From Bradysia coprophila (Eukaryota > Arthropoda > Insecta > Diptera > Sciaridae): DNA of 64,000 nucleotides. The notes beneath the pieces were generated by a model. The model ran no database searches. It worked only from the letters and a program-made list of their open reading frames with translations, and had not been told where the DNA came from. The DNA lies in assembly GCF_014529535.1 (NCBI RefSeq), contig NW_023503372.1:2579772-2643771 (forward strand), read 5' to 3'. Shown here one piece after another: positions 1 to 12,472 of the stretch (positions within the stretch are counted from its first letter, which is position 1; each line of letters begins with the position of its first letter). The translations under genes were made by a program, and so were the position numbers.

Positions 1-1427
1 CCGAGGATTTGGTCCCCATTGTAAAACTTTCGTTGCAAATTCACCGTAATTGGGATTGGGAACGTGTTGTTCTACAAGTGACCTGAACAGATACAAAAAA
101 TTTTGCCATCAGAAGTACAGAATTGCTCCCACCACTTACACCAAATTGACGTCAGGAGAGAAGATATTTGTTTCCGTACGAGGGTAACTGATGAATCCCT
201 GCTGGTATAGTTTCTCAGCAATCGTCATCGTTTGTTTGGCGGAAATTTTCAATTTCTTAGAACCGAGTTTTTCCAATTCAATTGTATCCATGGGTGTTGG
301 TCGCCATTTATTTTTCGGTTTTTTAACAACACTTGTGACGGTTGCAGTTGGATTACCTTGACAGACCATCAAGAATGCTTCACAGCATTGTTTATCAAAT
401 AATCGATTTCGACCCCAGGTATAATCAACCGTCAGCGCATCAATTGTGTGGTTCACTAGAAATAAAATGAAATTGAAATTTGGCCTGGATGGAACACCAT
501 TCATGGCGAAACACCTACTTATCAACTTCCAAAATGGTTGCGGAACAAAATTTTCGTTTTCCTTGTACCTCTCCGTCACGAACCCAAGCGTTGGTATCTG
601 ACAACTGCCATACGAAACCAAATTCTTTTCGATTAACGTGGGAAACAGTCGTTGATATCGCATTGTTTGGTAGCGCGTGAACGCCGCACCTATCCTCAAA
701 TCCAGCTCACTTCGGACGTCGACAGCTTGGCTCTTTCGAAGATCGGGTTGTTGTAGGTTCGCCAGAGCTCGTTTGACTGCCTGTGACGTAATCTCCGAAA
801 AAACGGCTCGATGCACTTCAATATTCGGTTTGATCGCACGGCACACATCGATTATCTCGTATCCAATATTTTCACCTTCTCTATCACAATCGGTCCATAT
901 TATTAAGCCTTGGCATGAGCGTATCTCCCGTTCAATCGTTTTCTTTATAGGCAGAAAATTTTGCGGGCATATCTTGATGACTGGAGCCGTAAATAGTGAT
1001 AATGGATCGACTGCACTCCAATTACTGTATGCAATAGGATAATCTCGAGTCATAAGGTGACCGGACACGGAAGTCATTATCATGTCAGCTTGTCTGCCTT
1101 GAACATTGGCAGTGAACTTGTAGATTTTGTTGAATTTCGATATGCCCTCGGTCTGTAAACATTTAACGGTTTCAGTCATATAGGATTGGTTGTGGTCGGT
1201 GGAATTGTTAATCAATTGGAACATAAACATCATAGATCGGCTGATATTTTGACTTATCAAAGTAAATTTAATTTCTTATTTACCCGTTGAGATGTCCCGT
1301 TCGACAACTGATTGGCAATGTTTTTAGCGGCATCGTTTTTCTCAGCAACATTTAAGTATTTCATTTTTGTTATCACGTTGTTCGACCGACTACAATACGC
1401 TCTTCCATTGATCAATACTTTTAACAT
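1..1427 (-). CDS. Top3alpha: DNA topoisomerase III alpha, N-terminal part (cut by window edge)
   Basis: Type IA topoisomerase that passes single strands and, with BLM helicase and RMI1, dissolves double Holliday junctions; animal TOP3A also acts in mitochondria. Coding exons on the minus strand: 1427-1284, 1152-519, 455-140 and 82-1, continuing off the left edge. Introns are 131, 63 and 57 bp with GT-AG ends; the third donor is a perfect GTAAGT. Seen: TOPRIM core with VAEKNDAAK near the start, DCDREGENIG acidic motif, ELDLRIGAAFTR, and the catalytic tyrosine in GFISYPRTE. The zinc-finger C-terminus is outside the window. The start at 1427 gives MLKVLINGRAYCSRS, a basic stretch without acidic residues before a second in-frame Met (codon 22, MKYLNVAEKND). 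The long form could be mitochondrial and the short form nuclear, as in mammals. The family call is certain; exon borders are very likely. Confidence 0.95.
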
Positions 1428-1717
1428 TTATCTTCGCGCACTTTAAAGGTAAAAACAACTTTTTTTAGTGAACTTTTTACACTTTCCTCAACAACACATT
1501 CCCAATCTTGGAATATTTTTGTTTTTGTTTTGAGTGTGCAACACTCATGACGCTCATGACATTTCGCCGAGTTTAATGAACCACTACATACCGTTCATTT
1601 GAATTCATCGAGTGAATGAACATTTTTCTGACATGAATCGAGCGGTATTTTTTTGAAAATAAATAAAGTTAATGTAACAGAAACAGTTCTTGGTATAATC
1701 GTTGCACCTCCTTTTTT
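1428..1717. other. Upstream region of Top3alpha, no gene
   Basis: AT-rich spacer between the Top3alpha start codon and the first repeat element. It should hold the Top3alpha promoter and 5' leader, but I see no clear TATA box or other motif that I can assign. Confidence 0.4.
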
Positions 1718-2664
1718 AGACCCGTACGAAGTACTGGGGTCTTATGCGTTTACGCATGCGTCCGTAACACGTCTGTCCGTCTGCACGATAACTTGAGTAA
1801 AACGCATCCGATTTTGAAAATTCTTTTTTTTTCCGTTTGGTAATGTCAAAAGACAGGCTAAGTTCGAAGATGAGTGATTTTGGATCGATCCTTCCCGAGC
1901 TGTGGCCCAATAAGTGCTTTACGGTTTTTAGAAGATATCTCCGGACATTCAAACGTTACACTTGTAACTGATACGTCAAATAAAAGGTATTTACAATACC
2001 GATCGACAAAAAAAAAAGTTTATGGAAATCGGATGACCAACTCGTGAGTTAGACTCCTTGGTGTGAAACAGGCACAGGGCGGCAAGCAGTTTTTGCCACA
2101 TTTCAACATATTTCGTCTGTTTTAGCTTTATTAGATAGGTATTGACCGTACCAATCAGGGGAAATTTTTTTTTGAAATTATGTTCTCCGGAGCGTGCGCT
2201 AGGTCTCTTGGAGTGAGCTCTAACGTGGCTACTCGGCCGTACAGTGAACGTGGAGTATTTTGTCAATATCTCGAGTAAATTTTGACCGAATTTCATGATT
2301 TTTTTTTTATTTGAAAGGTATTAACGAATGTAAAGCGTCGGTAAAACTTCCGGTCTCCTAACAAAATGGCTGCCGGTGGCCATATTGGATTTTAATAAAA
2401 GTGATATATATTGGGAAAAATGGTACTTAGAGTGTTTCTGTTAACATGGAAATAATTTGTTATGTGTGTGGGGTGTTTCAGGCATTCCATACATGGACAT
2501 CTATATATATCTATATTCACCTATATTGAGCTATATACAGGCATATAGAGCTATATAATAGCATATTCATCTGTGAAATGTTTATTTACAGTGAAATATA
2601 GGTAAATATAGCGGTATATAGCTGTTTAAATAGGAATTTATGAAAGTTGACTTCGTACGGGGCT
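1718..2664. mobile_element. Non-autonomous repeat element with GACCCGTACGAAGTAC-type inverted ends
   Basis: The left end (from 1718) reads AGACCCGTACGAAGTAC and the right end (to 2664), read on the other strand, reads AGCCCCGTACGAAGTC, so the two ends are near-identical inverted repeats about 950 bp apart. The inside contains a stretch (reverse strand, about 1750-1880) closely related to part of the larger element at 50579-52715, including the ACAGACGGACAGACG run. Small open frames at 1716-1952 and 1991-2296 lie inside it and look like repeat-derived frames, not genes. No transposase is visible. A target-site duplication was not established. Confidence 0.6.
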
Positions 2665-4168
2665 GTCTATATTGCCTCCGGCAATTTATTTGTATATGCT
2701 AACAAGGCAAAGAAAGATAATGTAAGTGATTTTAAAGGGCGAATAGCTTTTCAGTAGAGAAGAATATGAAGTAAGAGAAATAAAGAGTTTCACAGTAAAG
2801 GCTTTTGATACGAATAGGTGTTTCGTACGGGTCGGCGTTAGCTATGTTTTAAATTTACTCAATAGCTAGTGGGTGGACTCACTCTGCTTTACAGATGAAT
2901 ATTTTTAGATCTCAACGTCTTAGGAAAAAATGTTAGTGTAGTTGCAAGGAACAACTTTGCCTTTGGACGTTATAAGGAATGTTGACTCTAAATATCGGAA
3001 TTTTACAAAACATAGAGTCCCAAACCTACTATTTATCACTGAATATTCGCTAAACCGTATACTTGCCCTCTACATAAAACTACCATAACAAAATGTTGGT
3101 CGTACATTTTCTTTGGCTTTGTGAAATGTTTAGAACAGTGATTGTCTTTCACAGGAGAAGGAGTAGAGTATTTTTTGTTTAGTAATGTACAGATTCCCGA
3201 AAGAAATATTTTAAAATACAAACAAAAAGAAAACTGTACGTAAGTAGATTATATGCTACCAATACATCTGCTATCAACATAGAAGACAACAATAAGAGAT
3301 GAGATCTGACAAGTGTTCTCCTTTATAGCGAAATGTTTGATTAAAATATTGAAGAGCTAGATCAACAGCTTGTTGCTTTGGTCATAAAATTACGATTCAG
3401 ATTACAATGATGATTACTATTTAACCATTCATCATCTTCTTACGGCGACAAAAGTAAGTGCTAGGCGCTAGCTTTTTCGGCCTTTTACAGTAAATTTAAA
3501 CTAATGAAGTAACAGATTTGGTTTCAGTCTGTCTATAATAAACTTCAACTAAAAGACGTAATAGATTCGGTAATAATACCGTCAGTGTTTGTCGTCAGTG
3601 AAAAGTTAAATTGACTTTGTTATTGTAAGCAGCCACTGTCATCAATACATCAATATCATTCTGCAGAATTAAATGGGAGTTCTCAAATCACGGCAGAGTA
3701 AAATAAACCGTTAATCTTACTCTGTCGTGCTCAAATCCATACAAACTGATTTAAAGGCATCACTTACATCAACACACTTCAAGTGCGTTGCTTACATACA
3801 AATTCAATATGCTCAACGTTACGCTGTAGATGATGGAATGTAGTGTCTAGTGCACCAGCTAGTGGACAATGGACATGTAAATGAAAATGAAAAATTGGCA
3901 GCCGAGTGTACCGAACCCACAATCTTCACCTTGCCGAAAGTAATGCACGGTGATCATTCACTCACATTTTTTCCTGGTAATCGTCGCTGTGTTGTTTTCT
4001 TGTTCTTGTCTTGGTACTATCAATCCAGACTCCAGCTCAGGATCTTACTTGCAAACAAACAAAGTCAAAACGAAAAGCTTATCATTTAATTAATGTCCTG
4101 ACCAAAAGTAATCTTTAGCTCTAGCCAAACCATGTACAATAAAATTTGAAAACCACACCCCTTACAAG
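2665..4168. other. Intergenic, no gene
   Basis: Another partial CGTACGGGTC end-like sequence lies near 2825. Around 3503-3582 there is a decayed minus-strand copy of the TTACTTC interspersed repeat (GAAGTAACAGATT followed by a second related block). Short open frames here have no family features. Confidence 0.4.
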
Positions 4169-7100
4169 TTAGGGTCCGCTTTGGCATTCAAAAACACTCA
4201 AAAAACTTTCTGAATTCATCATCATCGAATTGATTCGAAAATAATTCGGCAAATTTTCGTTATGAATCAGATCTATTGCAATTTCGACGGACGATTTCTT
4301 GGCGCTACAAAATTGTTGGCTAGCAATGATGTAAAACATTTTGGAAATTGAGTCATTCGTCCAAGGCATCAGTTTGTCGAAGGGCGATTGATATTGGTCA
4401 TAAGCATCGAAGGTAACACGTAATGCTACGTCATCGACGAAACGAGACCGTTGAGATGCATTTATGTCCTGTATAAGATCAACAATTGCTATAATGTTAT
4501 CGACAAAGGCACTCTGCGAAGAGGTTCTTAGTAATGTGTAGAGCATGATCAATTCACCTCGTCATTGAGTTGTATTCCATAAATGTTCGGCTTCTTCGAA
4601 TAGGCTGGATCTTCTAGGTGAATTTCCATATTGGCCTTAAAGTCTTCATTCTCGTTTACAAAAAGTTTTGAGGTGTGATCGGTGTAAAGGAAACGAGATA
4701 TCTCCTGGGAAACTTGGAATCCAATCGTGGAAAATTCCTCAATTTTTTGTGACTCGGTAGTGAATGGTGCTATCAAACTTGTCGGTAGAACTGTGGTTGA
4801 GAAAAGATTGAAATTTTCTATTTACTTTGCCCAAACCAACCGATTACCAATGGTAGTTGTTTCTGTTATCCGTATAGGAGAACTGGATATTGGCCACGCT
4901 AAATGATTCCAAATAATTTCTGGTGAGATCACTGACTGACCAATTGTACTATACATTCGTCGTCTTCCGATCTGTTTCAGGGCAATAACATTTGAAACAT
5001 AATCAGTCGCGGAGATGTTAACCTTTAAAAGTTTAGGAAATGATCACCGGAAAATCGCTTTACATTAACTCGGCATCTTACTTCGCTGTACAGTTTATGA
5101 TAATTTTCATTAAAACGAGCAAAACCTTGGTATGGGTTCGTCATCAGATTCAGTTCCGATATTTTCATGGACACCTCCTCTCGCACATTCTCATTCACCC
5201 AGATATTTTCGTTCAGCGTGGCGTTGAATGTGAGAACTAGTTGACTGTAGCAATTAAAATTTTCTTACATATTTGTCGTTCAGTCACAATTTTTGAAGTG
5301 AATAACTTACTCGAACATTTGTTCCAATTTCTGTTCCGCATTTAGAATGTCTGCAGAACTAAATGTTTCTAAATACAACATCGAAGCAATGTCTGGCCTG
5401 TAAGAATCGACAATTTGAATCCGAAATTCACCATTCCGTTAAAATCGATTCAATAAATTTACATCAACTTTGTGGCTGTAGTCGTACAATATTTGTAGTG
5501 ATCGGTTGAATGTGGTTCAATAAAATCCAAGTTAAAGTCAACACTCATCATCGATAAAATACTGGTCTTGATGTCCCTAAAGGTGGAGCAATATGACATT
5601 ACGTAACTGCTTTGTTTTGATGAGTGGACATAGTTGCAATATGGCCAGCTCCTGCTACCGAGGTTAGTATTGAACTTACTTGAATGAATGACTCTTGTAG
5701 AATTCAAATATTTTCACCAAATAAGCAACATGGGTCATTCGAACTTCGGTAATATTTTTGGCTACCTCTGCTCCGAAAAGCCTTTCAAACAATGCATTCC
5801 ATTCAATCTAAAATATTTATTCATGCGTGGATATGGAAAGATGCATTAAAAACGAAATCGAATATTACCTCAGGATAAGCTGAGTTTAACCAATTCACAG
5901 CGACTGTTTCCTGTTTAGCGTTTCTCAGCTCACCAGCCGATATAGACCCAAATTGTTCAAGGATGTTCTCTTTGATGAATCGAATAGTATATGTAATTGC
6001 TTGTTTCTTTGTGTTGTAGTCCGGTAAATGTTCGAAAATTTGCAGTCTAATAATCGATTCTTGGAGGCTCTTCAAGTATTCATTTTCAATGCACGTCTTG
6101 TACGTTTCCTGAATTATTGTCTTATTTCTCTTGAAAGGGATATTTTTTTAAAAACAAGTTTAGAGTGGTTGGAGTAGGAGCTGCAATAGTAGCCAGTCCA
6201 CAGAGGGCTGAGCTGTTACTATGAATTTTCATTTTACCTCTATTGTCGCCATTTCAGTTAACTTTCGACAGGATCGTTCGTACATCTCCTTGTCATCTTC
6301 AGAAAGAGGGGATTTTAACTTCGGTAGACTAACCATTGGTATCAATGTTCTGAAAGTGCTCTCATTTTAAATTTGAACGTTTTGAAAAGATCCATCGGCC
6401 TGTGAAATGTAGCTTTCCAATTAGAATTATTTCTATAATCTCATTGCTTTTGCATCAAGACGGGAAAGCTACACACGTCATCAGTCCTAAGAACTCTAAA
6501 AATTTACTTTTGTGGTCCCACTTCCATCACAACGTCGAATAAGGGCAATAGCCTGGATAACGTTTTTTGAGGGTGAAGCATTATAATATCAGCGATAAAA
6601 TCAGTCAAATTGTCCTTGTGATCCACGCATAGATCGTACATCAACTTCGCAACTAAATTAAGGTAAGGTCATTAAAACTACTGCTGAGAGTAACCCTTCA
6701 GAAACGACTAATCGTCTGTTAACGGTCGTACATAGACAAGCTTATGTTAAAACAAAATGAAGTAAAAGATTTCGTACCAAACAATATCTTTCGACCTTCA
6801 AATAAAGCTACCAAATACTATCACCTGCTCTAATATGAGCCCACAATGGTTCAATTCAAAGAACCAAAGAAAGTACAATAGATATGGGCTTGTATTTGGT
6901 AGTTTTACCTTGTAACAGAAGACAATAAGCTTGTCGTTTCTAACAGGTTAATAGTGCTAATAGAATACTTGCCTTTCGGTAAATCTCTACCGTTTTTATA
7001 GTTAGTGCAACTGACTAGGAAATCTCGATACAATTTTTTGTAGGGCACAGCAACATCAAGCGTCGAAATATCTTGAAGCATCAAAAGATATTATAAGCAA

Positions 7101-7969
7101 TCTATACCACCCAACTAACAAAAAAATTTTCCCATACCTGGCAACTTTTCCAACACTCTGTCATTCACCGTAATTTCTTCAAAATGATTGATGACAAAAC
7201 CACCGCAGGCATACGAATAGAAATCGTCACACGGTTCTGCAGTATGGTTCACAAGTGCGAGCATCCTACTCGTGGACTGTTTGCAAGAGTCCGATGTACA
7301 TGTCTGATGTTCCTCTTGCAATTCTATGCTACGTTTCGGTGTGCTATTTTCATTTGTAGTAGGATCCGACGGTCCTTGGTTGGATAATAGAATATAAGCA
7401 TCGATATAGTCATCGTCTAGTGTGATTGATTCTTTATCATTGAAATCGGCTAGTGTCAACTGCTTGCCAGTGGAGCTTTTGTCAAGGTCATTTGTTGTTA
7501 CTTCAACATAGTCAGTAGTCGAACCTGCTGCCGAATAATAATCTGAATTGGAAGCTCCGACTGAACTGATGGTATTGACAACCAAAAATCGAGGCGGAAC
7601 ATCTTTCGATGATGCCGTTGAAGTAGACAGTGGCGACTCAATGGTTGTTGAAGTGTATTCAATAGTATTTGATGAAGTAACTGCATTTCCTTCGACACTA
7701 GTCAGAAAGAAGTCATTTTTGGTATTCGGACGGACAGTGCGTCTTTTATTGGATTCTAAAGTTTCTTGATTTCCACTGTCGTGATAGCTGACTTCACCCT
7801 TCTGTTCTTCGGAGATCGATTGAGTATTTTTGACAATATATACCGTTGCTAGAATTAATCCACAAATGGCCAATAGAATCAGTAACACACATAAACACGT
7901 TTTCAGTATATCATCATGATATTGGGTGATTCTTTGATTTTTCAAATTGTAAATCCGTTTCAAAGTCAT
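4169..7969 (-). CDS. Neprilysin-like (M13) type II membrane protein, zinc site lost
   Basis: Twelve coding exons: 7969-7138, 7071-6973, 6652-6508, 6349-6238, 6108-5869, 5807-5680, 5606-5463, 5397-5311, 5244-5082, 5022-4848, 4790-4558 and 4513-4169. The total is 2703 nt, 900 aa. Residues about 24-46 form one membrane helix (TCLCVLLILLAICGLILATV), then comes a Ser/Thr-rich stalk of about 180 residues, then the M13 N-terminal domain (CDDFYSYACGG). Active family members are ectoenzymes that cleave small peptides using HExxH plus a Glu in ExxxD. Here HEITH is replaced by QEISR (about 737-741), the Glu of ENIAD is a Ser (RSRFVDD, about 808-814), NAYY is missing, and the protein stops after FECQSGP without the usual C-terminal CxxW. 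This is inferred to be a non-catalytic binding protein, as for several Drosophila Nepl proteins. Intron 2 uses a GC donor; the last intron is only 44 bp. Confidence 0.88.
6713..6951 (-). repeat. TTACTTC-family interspersed repeat inside neprilysin-like intron 2
   Basis: Minus-strand copy. Its 5' end, read on the minus strand, is AACCTGTTAGAAACGACAAG and its body holds AAATCTTTTACTTCATTTTG; the other end carries CTGTTAAC. It accounts for most of the 320-bp intron 6653-6972, which is several times longer than the other introns of this gene. About 100 bp of its middle does not match the other copies. Confidence 0.6.
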
Positions 7970-8341
7970 TTCTTGTGTCGGTCCTTTTTTACGGAGAATT
8001 TGAACGGCGGATAGCTAACTTTTCGAGATATATGCAACGACTGCGTTAAATTCACAGAAATTGCTAATAAAACCTCGATTATTTTCTTGATAAGAAAAAC
8101 TTTCGCGACTCGGTCGTCCGGTTGTTTATGGAAAAAACGTTTTTTTTTTAAATGGTTCATTTTTTATTGCAATCAAAGACGAATCGGTTGAGGGATATTA
8201 CAACTTTTTCTATTTAATTGTAACATGTTTTTTTACTTATCGAACTATGTCTGGTTAAGCAGTTTACTAACGATTATCGCCTTTCATAGAAGGCAGCATA
8301 TCATCAAAATAATAATCGATTATTTAAAAATACTATATCTC

Positions 8342-8655
8342 CCTACAAACTCGCCTAACAATTCAGTTTCTCACCAGAAGGAGCTTTAATCTTCCCCGTA
8401 AAAACTGGTCTAACAATTAGGAGTTTTGAGAGAAGCAACTTGAATCTTCTAAGCACAAACTGTCCCAGCAACTTTAATCTTCCTTGTTTCTTACCTGGCA
8501 AAATGGGTGTTTTATCAGAAGCAACTTGAATCTTTTTTGTACAAACTGGCCTAATAATTAGAAGTAACTTGAATGTACAATCTAGCCCAAAAATTGGGTG
8601 TCTCGACAGGAGCTACGTGAATCCTTGTAGGATGGTGTCTAACAATGGGACGTTA
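8342..8655. repeat. Degenerate tandem repeat, unit about 60 bp
   Basis: The phrase AACTTGAATCTT, usually followed by a short gap and CAAACT(G)GCCTAACAATT, recurs about five times with variation (around 8350, 8410, 8470, 8530 and 8590). The units are strongly diverged. No coding or structural meaning is visible. Confidence 0.55.
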
Positions 8656-9225
8656 AGGTGCGTTCGACGGTGCGTTACATAACTATTGGCACCATGCTGC
8701 AAATAGTGTATTTTAGACTATTTGCACCCAGGTTTTAAAACATTCTAATTCCACTTTCAATTTAGCTTTAGGACGATTGGGACTATCGATAGAACCATTC
8801 TGTCTGCTACACTTAATGTATTCAAACACACATAGGTTCGATTACCCTTCCGGATACTTCTCTTCTTGAATGTATCGCCTAGTGTCTTATTCAATTTACT
8901 TTATTTGTATTGACATACTCTTTCGTATAAATGAGTCCATGTACCCTCTTTTCGTCGTTGAAGATAACAGATAACTACCCATTATATTAACGATAGATTA
9001 ATTATTGTTGGTCTAAATTTCCGGTCGTCTTAGTGATACGCAACATGCCCAACTGCGTTCTGCAATTCTAACACTTTTTGGAGTCAGACCACTTATCTTA
9101 ATAACTTAACTTAGTAGGGAGTGACTAGTAACCTTTGAAATAAATATATAGCCCAGTGTTCAATGTCCAACTTCAAGAACTTATTCATACTCCCTTCAGT
9201 GCGTGTGCAAATTACGTGTATCCGC

Positions 9226-9412
9226 AAAGCACCTAGCAGAGTAATAGAGGTTTTTACACGTCAAATAGAGTAGTTTTTTGATACCAAATAAACCATTATC
9301 AGCCTTAATGGTAATTTTGCAATGACATTATGAAAAAAAAAAAGTATGGAAATATTCGCATACTTCGATTAAAGTACTACTTTATTTTTTCTATTACCCT
9401 GCTAGGTGCTTT
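9226..9412. repeat. Inverted repeat pair, 22-bp arms
   Basis: AAAGCACCTAGCAGAGTAAT at 9226-9245 pairs with its reverse complement ending at 9412 with one mismatch; GTATCCGC also flanks the outside of both arms. It is possibly a small non-autonomous transposon of about 190-200 bp. No product. Confidence 0.55.
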
Positions 9413-9994
9413 GGTATCCGCGGTATCCAGGATACCAGGAGATTTCGAAAATTTCGACTCGGATGCCGGAAAGAAAACATAAATTGCATACGCGCCCTTC
9501 AGATTAACTATAAACCTTTCTGTAACTCGAAAATTAACGACAAGATCGAAATAATTTCATAAAAAAAATATATTTTTCTACTTCACTTCCATTAGTTTAT
9601 AAGCTATTCGTTCAGTATACATTGCTCGACACAGTCAATGTTACATATATTGGACATATAAAGCATTTACAAACAAATATTTGATAAAACTACTGAAATG
9701 TAAGAGAAAAATTTTGTGATATTTTTGAAACATTTTTGAGTCACTGCAATACACATATCTCGTTCACGTATCAACCTAATAAATCTGAGTCGCATTACGT
9801 ACAAATATGCCACAGAAGTGGCTATTATTATTGCACTGTACTATGGAACAATACAGCTGTGATGTTGTCTGGTTGGGAGAAAAGATGTATGTAGAGATAG
9901 AAGTTCCTATGCATATCTATTGTGGACGCTAAAATATAGTGAGTTGTAGCCCGAACAAAATTTTCTAAAATCTTTCCACCACAACATATATGTA

Positions 9995-10099
9995 AAAATC
10001 TTTTACTTCATTTGTTGCAACATTAATTTCAATATAATAAAACCACGCTTGCCAGAGCTGATTTTTATTTGTGTCGGCGCTGTCGATAACAGATAACAG
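9995..10099 (+). repeat. TTACTTC-family interspersed repeat
   Basis: Right half of the family: AATCTTTTACTTCATTTG, then a 70-bp AT-rich body with GCCAGAGCTGATTTTTATTT, ending in GCTGTCGATAACAGATAACA. The upstream half is missing or unrecognisable. Confidence 0.6.
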
Positions 10100-12375
10100 T
10101 GTCTTCTAGCTTTTTTTTTGTCTACCTCGAGTGACTTAGGAAAAGAATAGTATGGGGTGTGCAGATCTTTCATTGCTCATAAATTCGAAAGAAGACTGTT
10201 AAGGCTGTAAATGTAGATTATACCTCTCTCTATATAAGATATAATGAATGACGATTTTAATTTAATATCCTACGCTTCTAAGCTTCTTCATAAAGTATAT
10301 TTAGGACAAAAGTTAAAGAAGTGGTTGTTCATGTATACGTGAATACCATCTTAGGTATTACCTGTTAACTATAATCTGTCTAATGCTACTTATCTACCAA
10401 TGCCCGCAATCTAACTTTACAAGCTCGAAGACCTAAAATTATTTTCTTTTCATTTACGCAGTTCACATTATTTGATATTATATGCATAAGCCGGCTACCA
10501 TCAACGCGTATCAACAGTTTCATGCAGATATCGTCCCACACATTTCTGAAATGTTTGGAATAAAACGAAACCAACGCATTTGAATAACACCCATCCATGA
10601 GTGTACATCCTTTTTCATTTGAATTTTTACATTTCATGTACCATTCATGAACAATAATCTTCCGATGGTGTGCATTCTGAACTGGCACTTTAAATGTGCT
10701 TATTGAAGCACGATTCATAGGGCCTGAAGTACGTAAAACAACCTACAGCCCATCGTATGCAAACACTTTCTTCGACCTTCGTTATTTTTTGATATTTGAA
10801 ATCAATTCGAATCCTCTCTCTACATGACTTCCATCTCATATGAGAATGGTTTTATATCTAGCTCTACTATATACACACCAAGCACCTAAAACCCAACTGT
10901 TCACGTTCCCACGAACGATATTCCCCCAATGTTATATTTATTTACATTCAGTTGGATTTACGAGCAAGTATGTAGATAACTTCATGTGTATGTGCTGCGT
11001 GCAGATATATATATATATATGAAGTGGAAGTATATTTTTATTAAATTATATTCATCAGCAAGTTAATCAAAGTTATACATTGGTATAAATGAATATGCAT
11101 AAGTTAATAAGTGTAGAAAAGAATAATAATCTTTTCATAACAATACGGCAGTGAACATTTGAATGTACATAATCTTAGATCTGAATGATATACCTCTTTT
11201 GTGAACATTTTTTTAAAGGGTTTCACACTAAGCACTCTACACCACACACAAGTACATCGGGTGTATGCATCGTATTTCACTATCGCGATAGTAATATGAT
11301 ATGCTATAAGAATCGAATGTGTAACAATAAAATGATGGAATTTGATTATAACTAAAACAATAAGAATTCACAGACAGCAACAAGCATATCACCAATATAT
11401 CGAATTTTTTACTTCATTTGATTGATACGAAATCTATTACTTCATTAGTTTTCAAATGGATGGTTATATGAAATTGTTGCCTACATTTGTGTGTTTCCTA
11501 TTTTATTTTCAACGCACTTCAAGCCCGGACTGTGGGAATTGGGGCGATGCCCAAAGGGCCTTTTTGATTTTGTATAGACGAAAGGCTTTTTGTAAATTTT
11601 CTCCATACAACTTCCAAAGGTCTGCTTCGAGCCATCCTACCCTGACTTCAAACATGAGTGGTACTCTAAATGGGGTACTGAAACTTGACAGTGTGTCACA
11701 CAACTGTAAGACACTGCAAAAAACCATTTCATACAAAATAGTACTGTATTTGGCAGCTGTCAACTATGATCACTTTTGCTAGAAGTGTGTTAAAGGTTCA
11801 AGGTACATTTTTATGGTTGATGAATCATTTTCTTCGAAATTGAAATTATTCTTCCATCTTACTCCCTAAAATCTTAGCAGAAAAGTTTAAAGGGAATCCA
11901 ATTAAAGGGACAAAATACAAAGAAAGAAACATTCTAACCATTAAAGACAAGATGTTTTCCATCACTGACCGTGTGTTCGTGTAAGAAATTCTTAATTATT
12001 TGTTTAAAGGGAAATAAAAAGAAGAAATTCAGAATATTCCCACGCGACCGCTGAACCATTTCATGTCATGCATGTCTGCACTCGCATAATCATAAAATTT
12101 TGATTTTTTTAAAGGACGCAATTAGATTTTAAATAGTCTACGTAGTGAATGTAGGTTATATAGCGAACGGATTCAAAAAAAATAATTTAATTGATGAAGG
12201 AAGACCAGTTATACAGATACAGGGAAAACTTGTATTGAAATCGTCGACTTTATATTACATCGTCATATAAACAGATTATTTGCAATCAAGACATTTAACG
12301 TTGGAATCTTTCTAAAGTAACTAACTGACCAATTCTTTATCTTTTCTTTTATTTATATTTCATTTGTTAATAACA

Positions 12376-12472
12376 ACAACGACAAAAAAAAGTTGAGTTG
12401 AATACTTACTGTCTTATATATGCAAAAATATATGTTGTTAAAACAAATGAAGTAAAAGATTTGGTCGAATGT
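12376..12472 (-). repeat. TTACTTC-family interspersed repeat, partial
   Basis: Reading the minus strand gives AAATCTTTTACTTCATTTG, TTTTAACA and then a T-rich tail with TTGTCGTTGTTGTT. It is truncated before the GATAACAG end. Confidence 0.5.

Noticed and set aside
1716..2296. Two short minus-strand frames (78 and 101 codons)
   Set aside because: Both lie inside the 1718-2664 repeat element and match the inverse of the other family member.
8835..8860. TRNA-like GGTTCGATTACCC word
   Set aside because: No acceptor stem, anticodon arm or A-box could be fitted around it. No tRNA or rRNA gene was found in the window.
10386..10718. 110-codon open frame on the minus strand
   Set aside because: No recognisable family, signal peptide or adjoining splice sites. 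One such frame is expected by chance in this much intergenic DNA.
11456..11782. Overlapping 108- and 84-codon frames on both strands
   Set aside because: Part of the segment recurs at 57715-57805, so it is repeat-derived. Neither frame has protein-family features.
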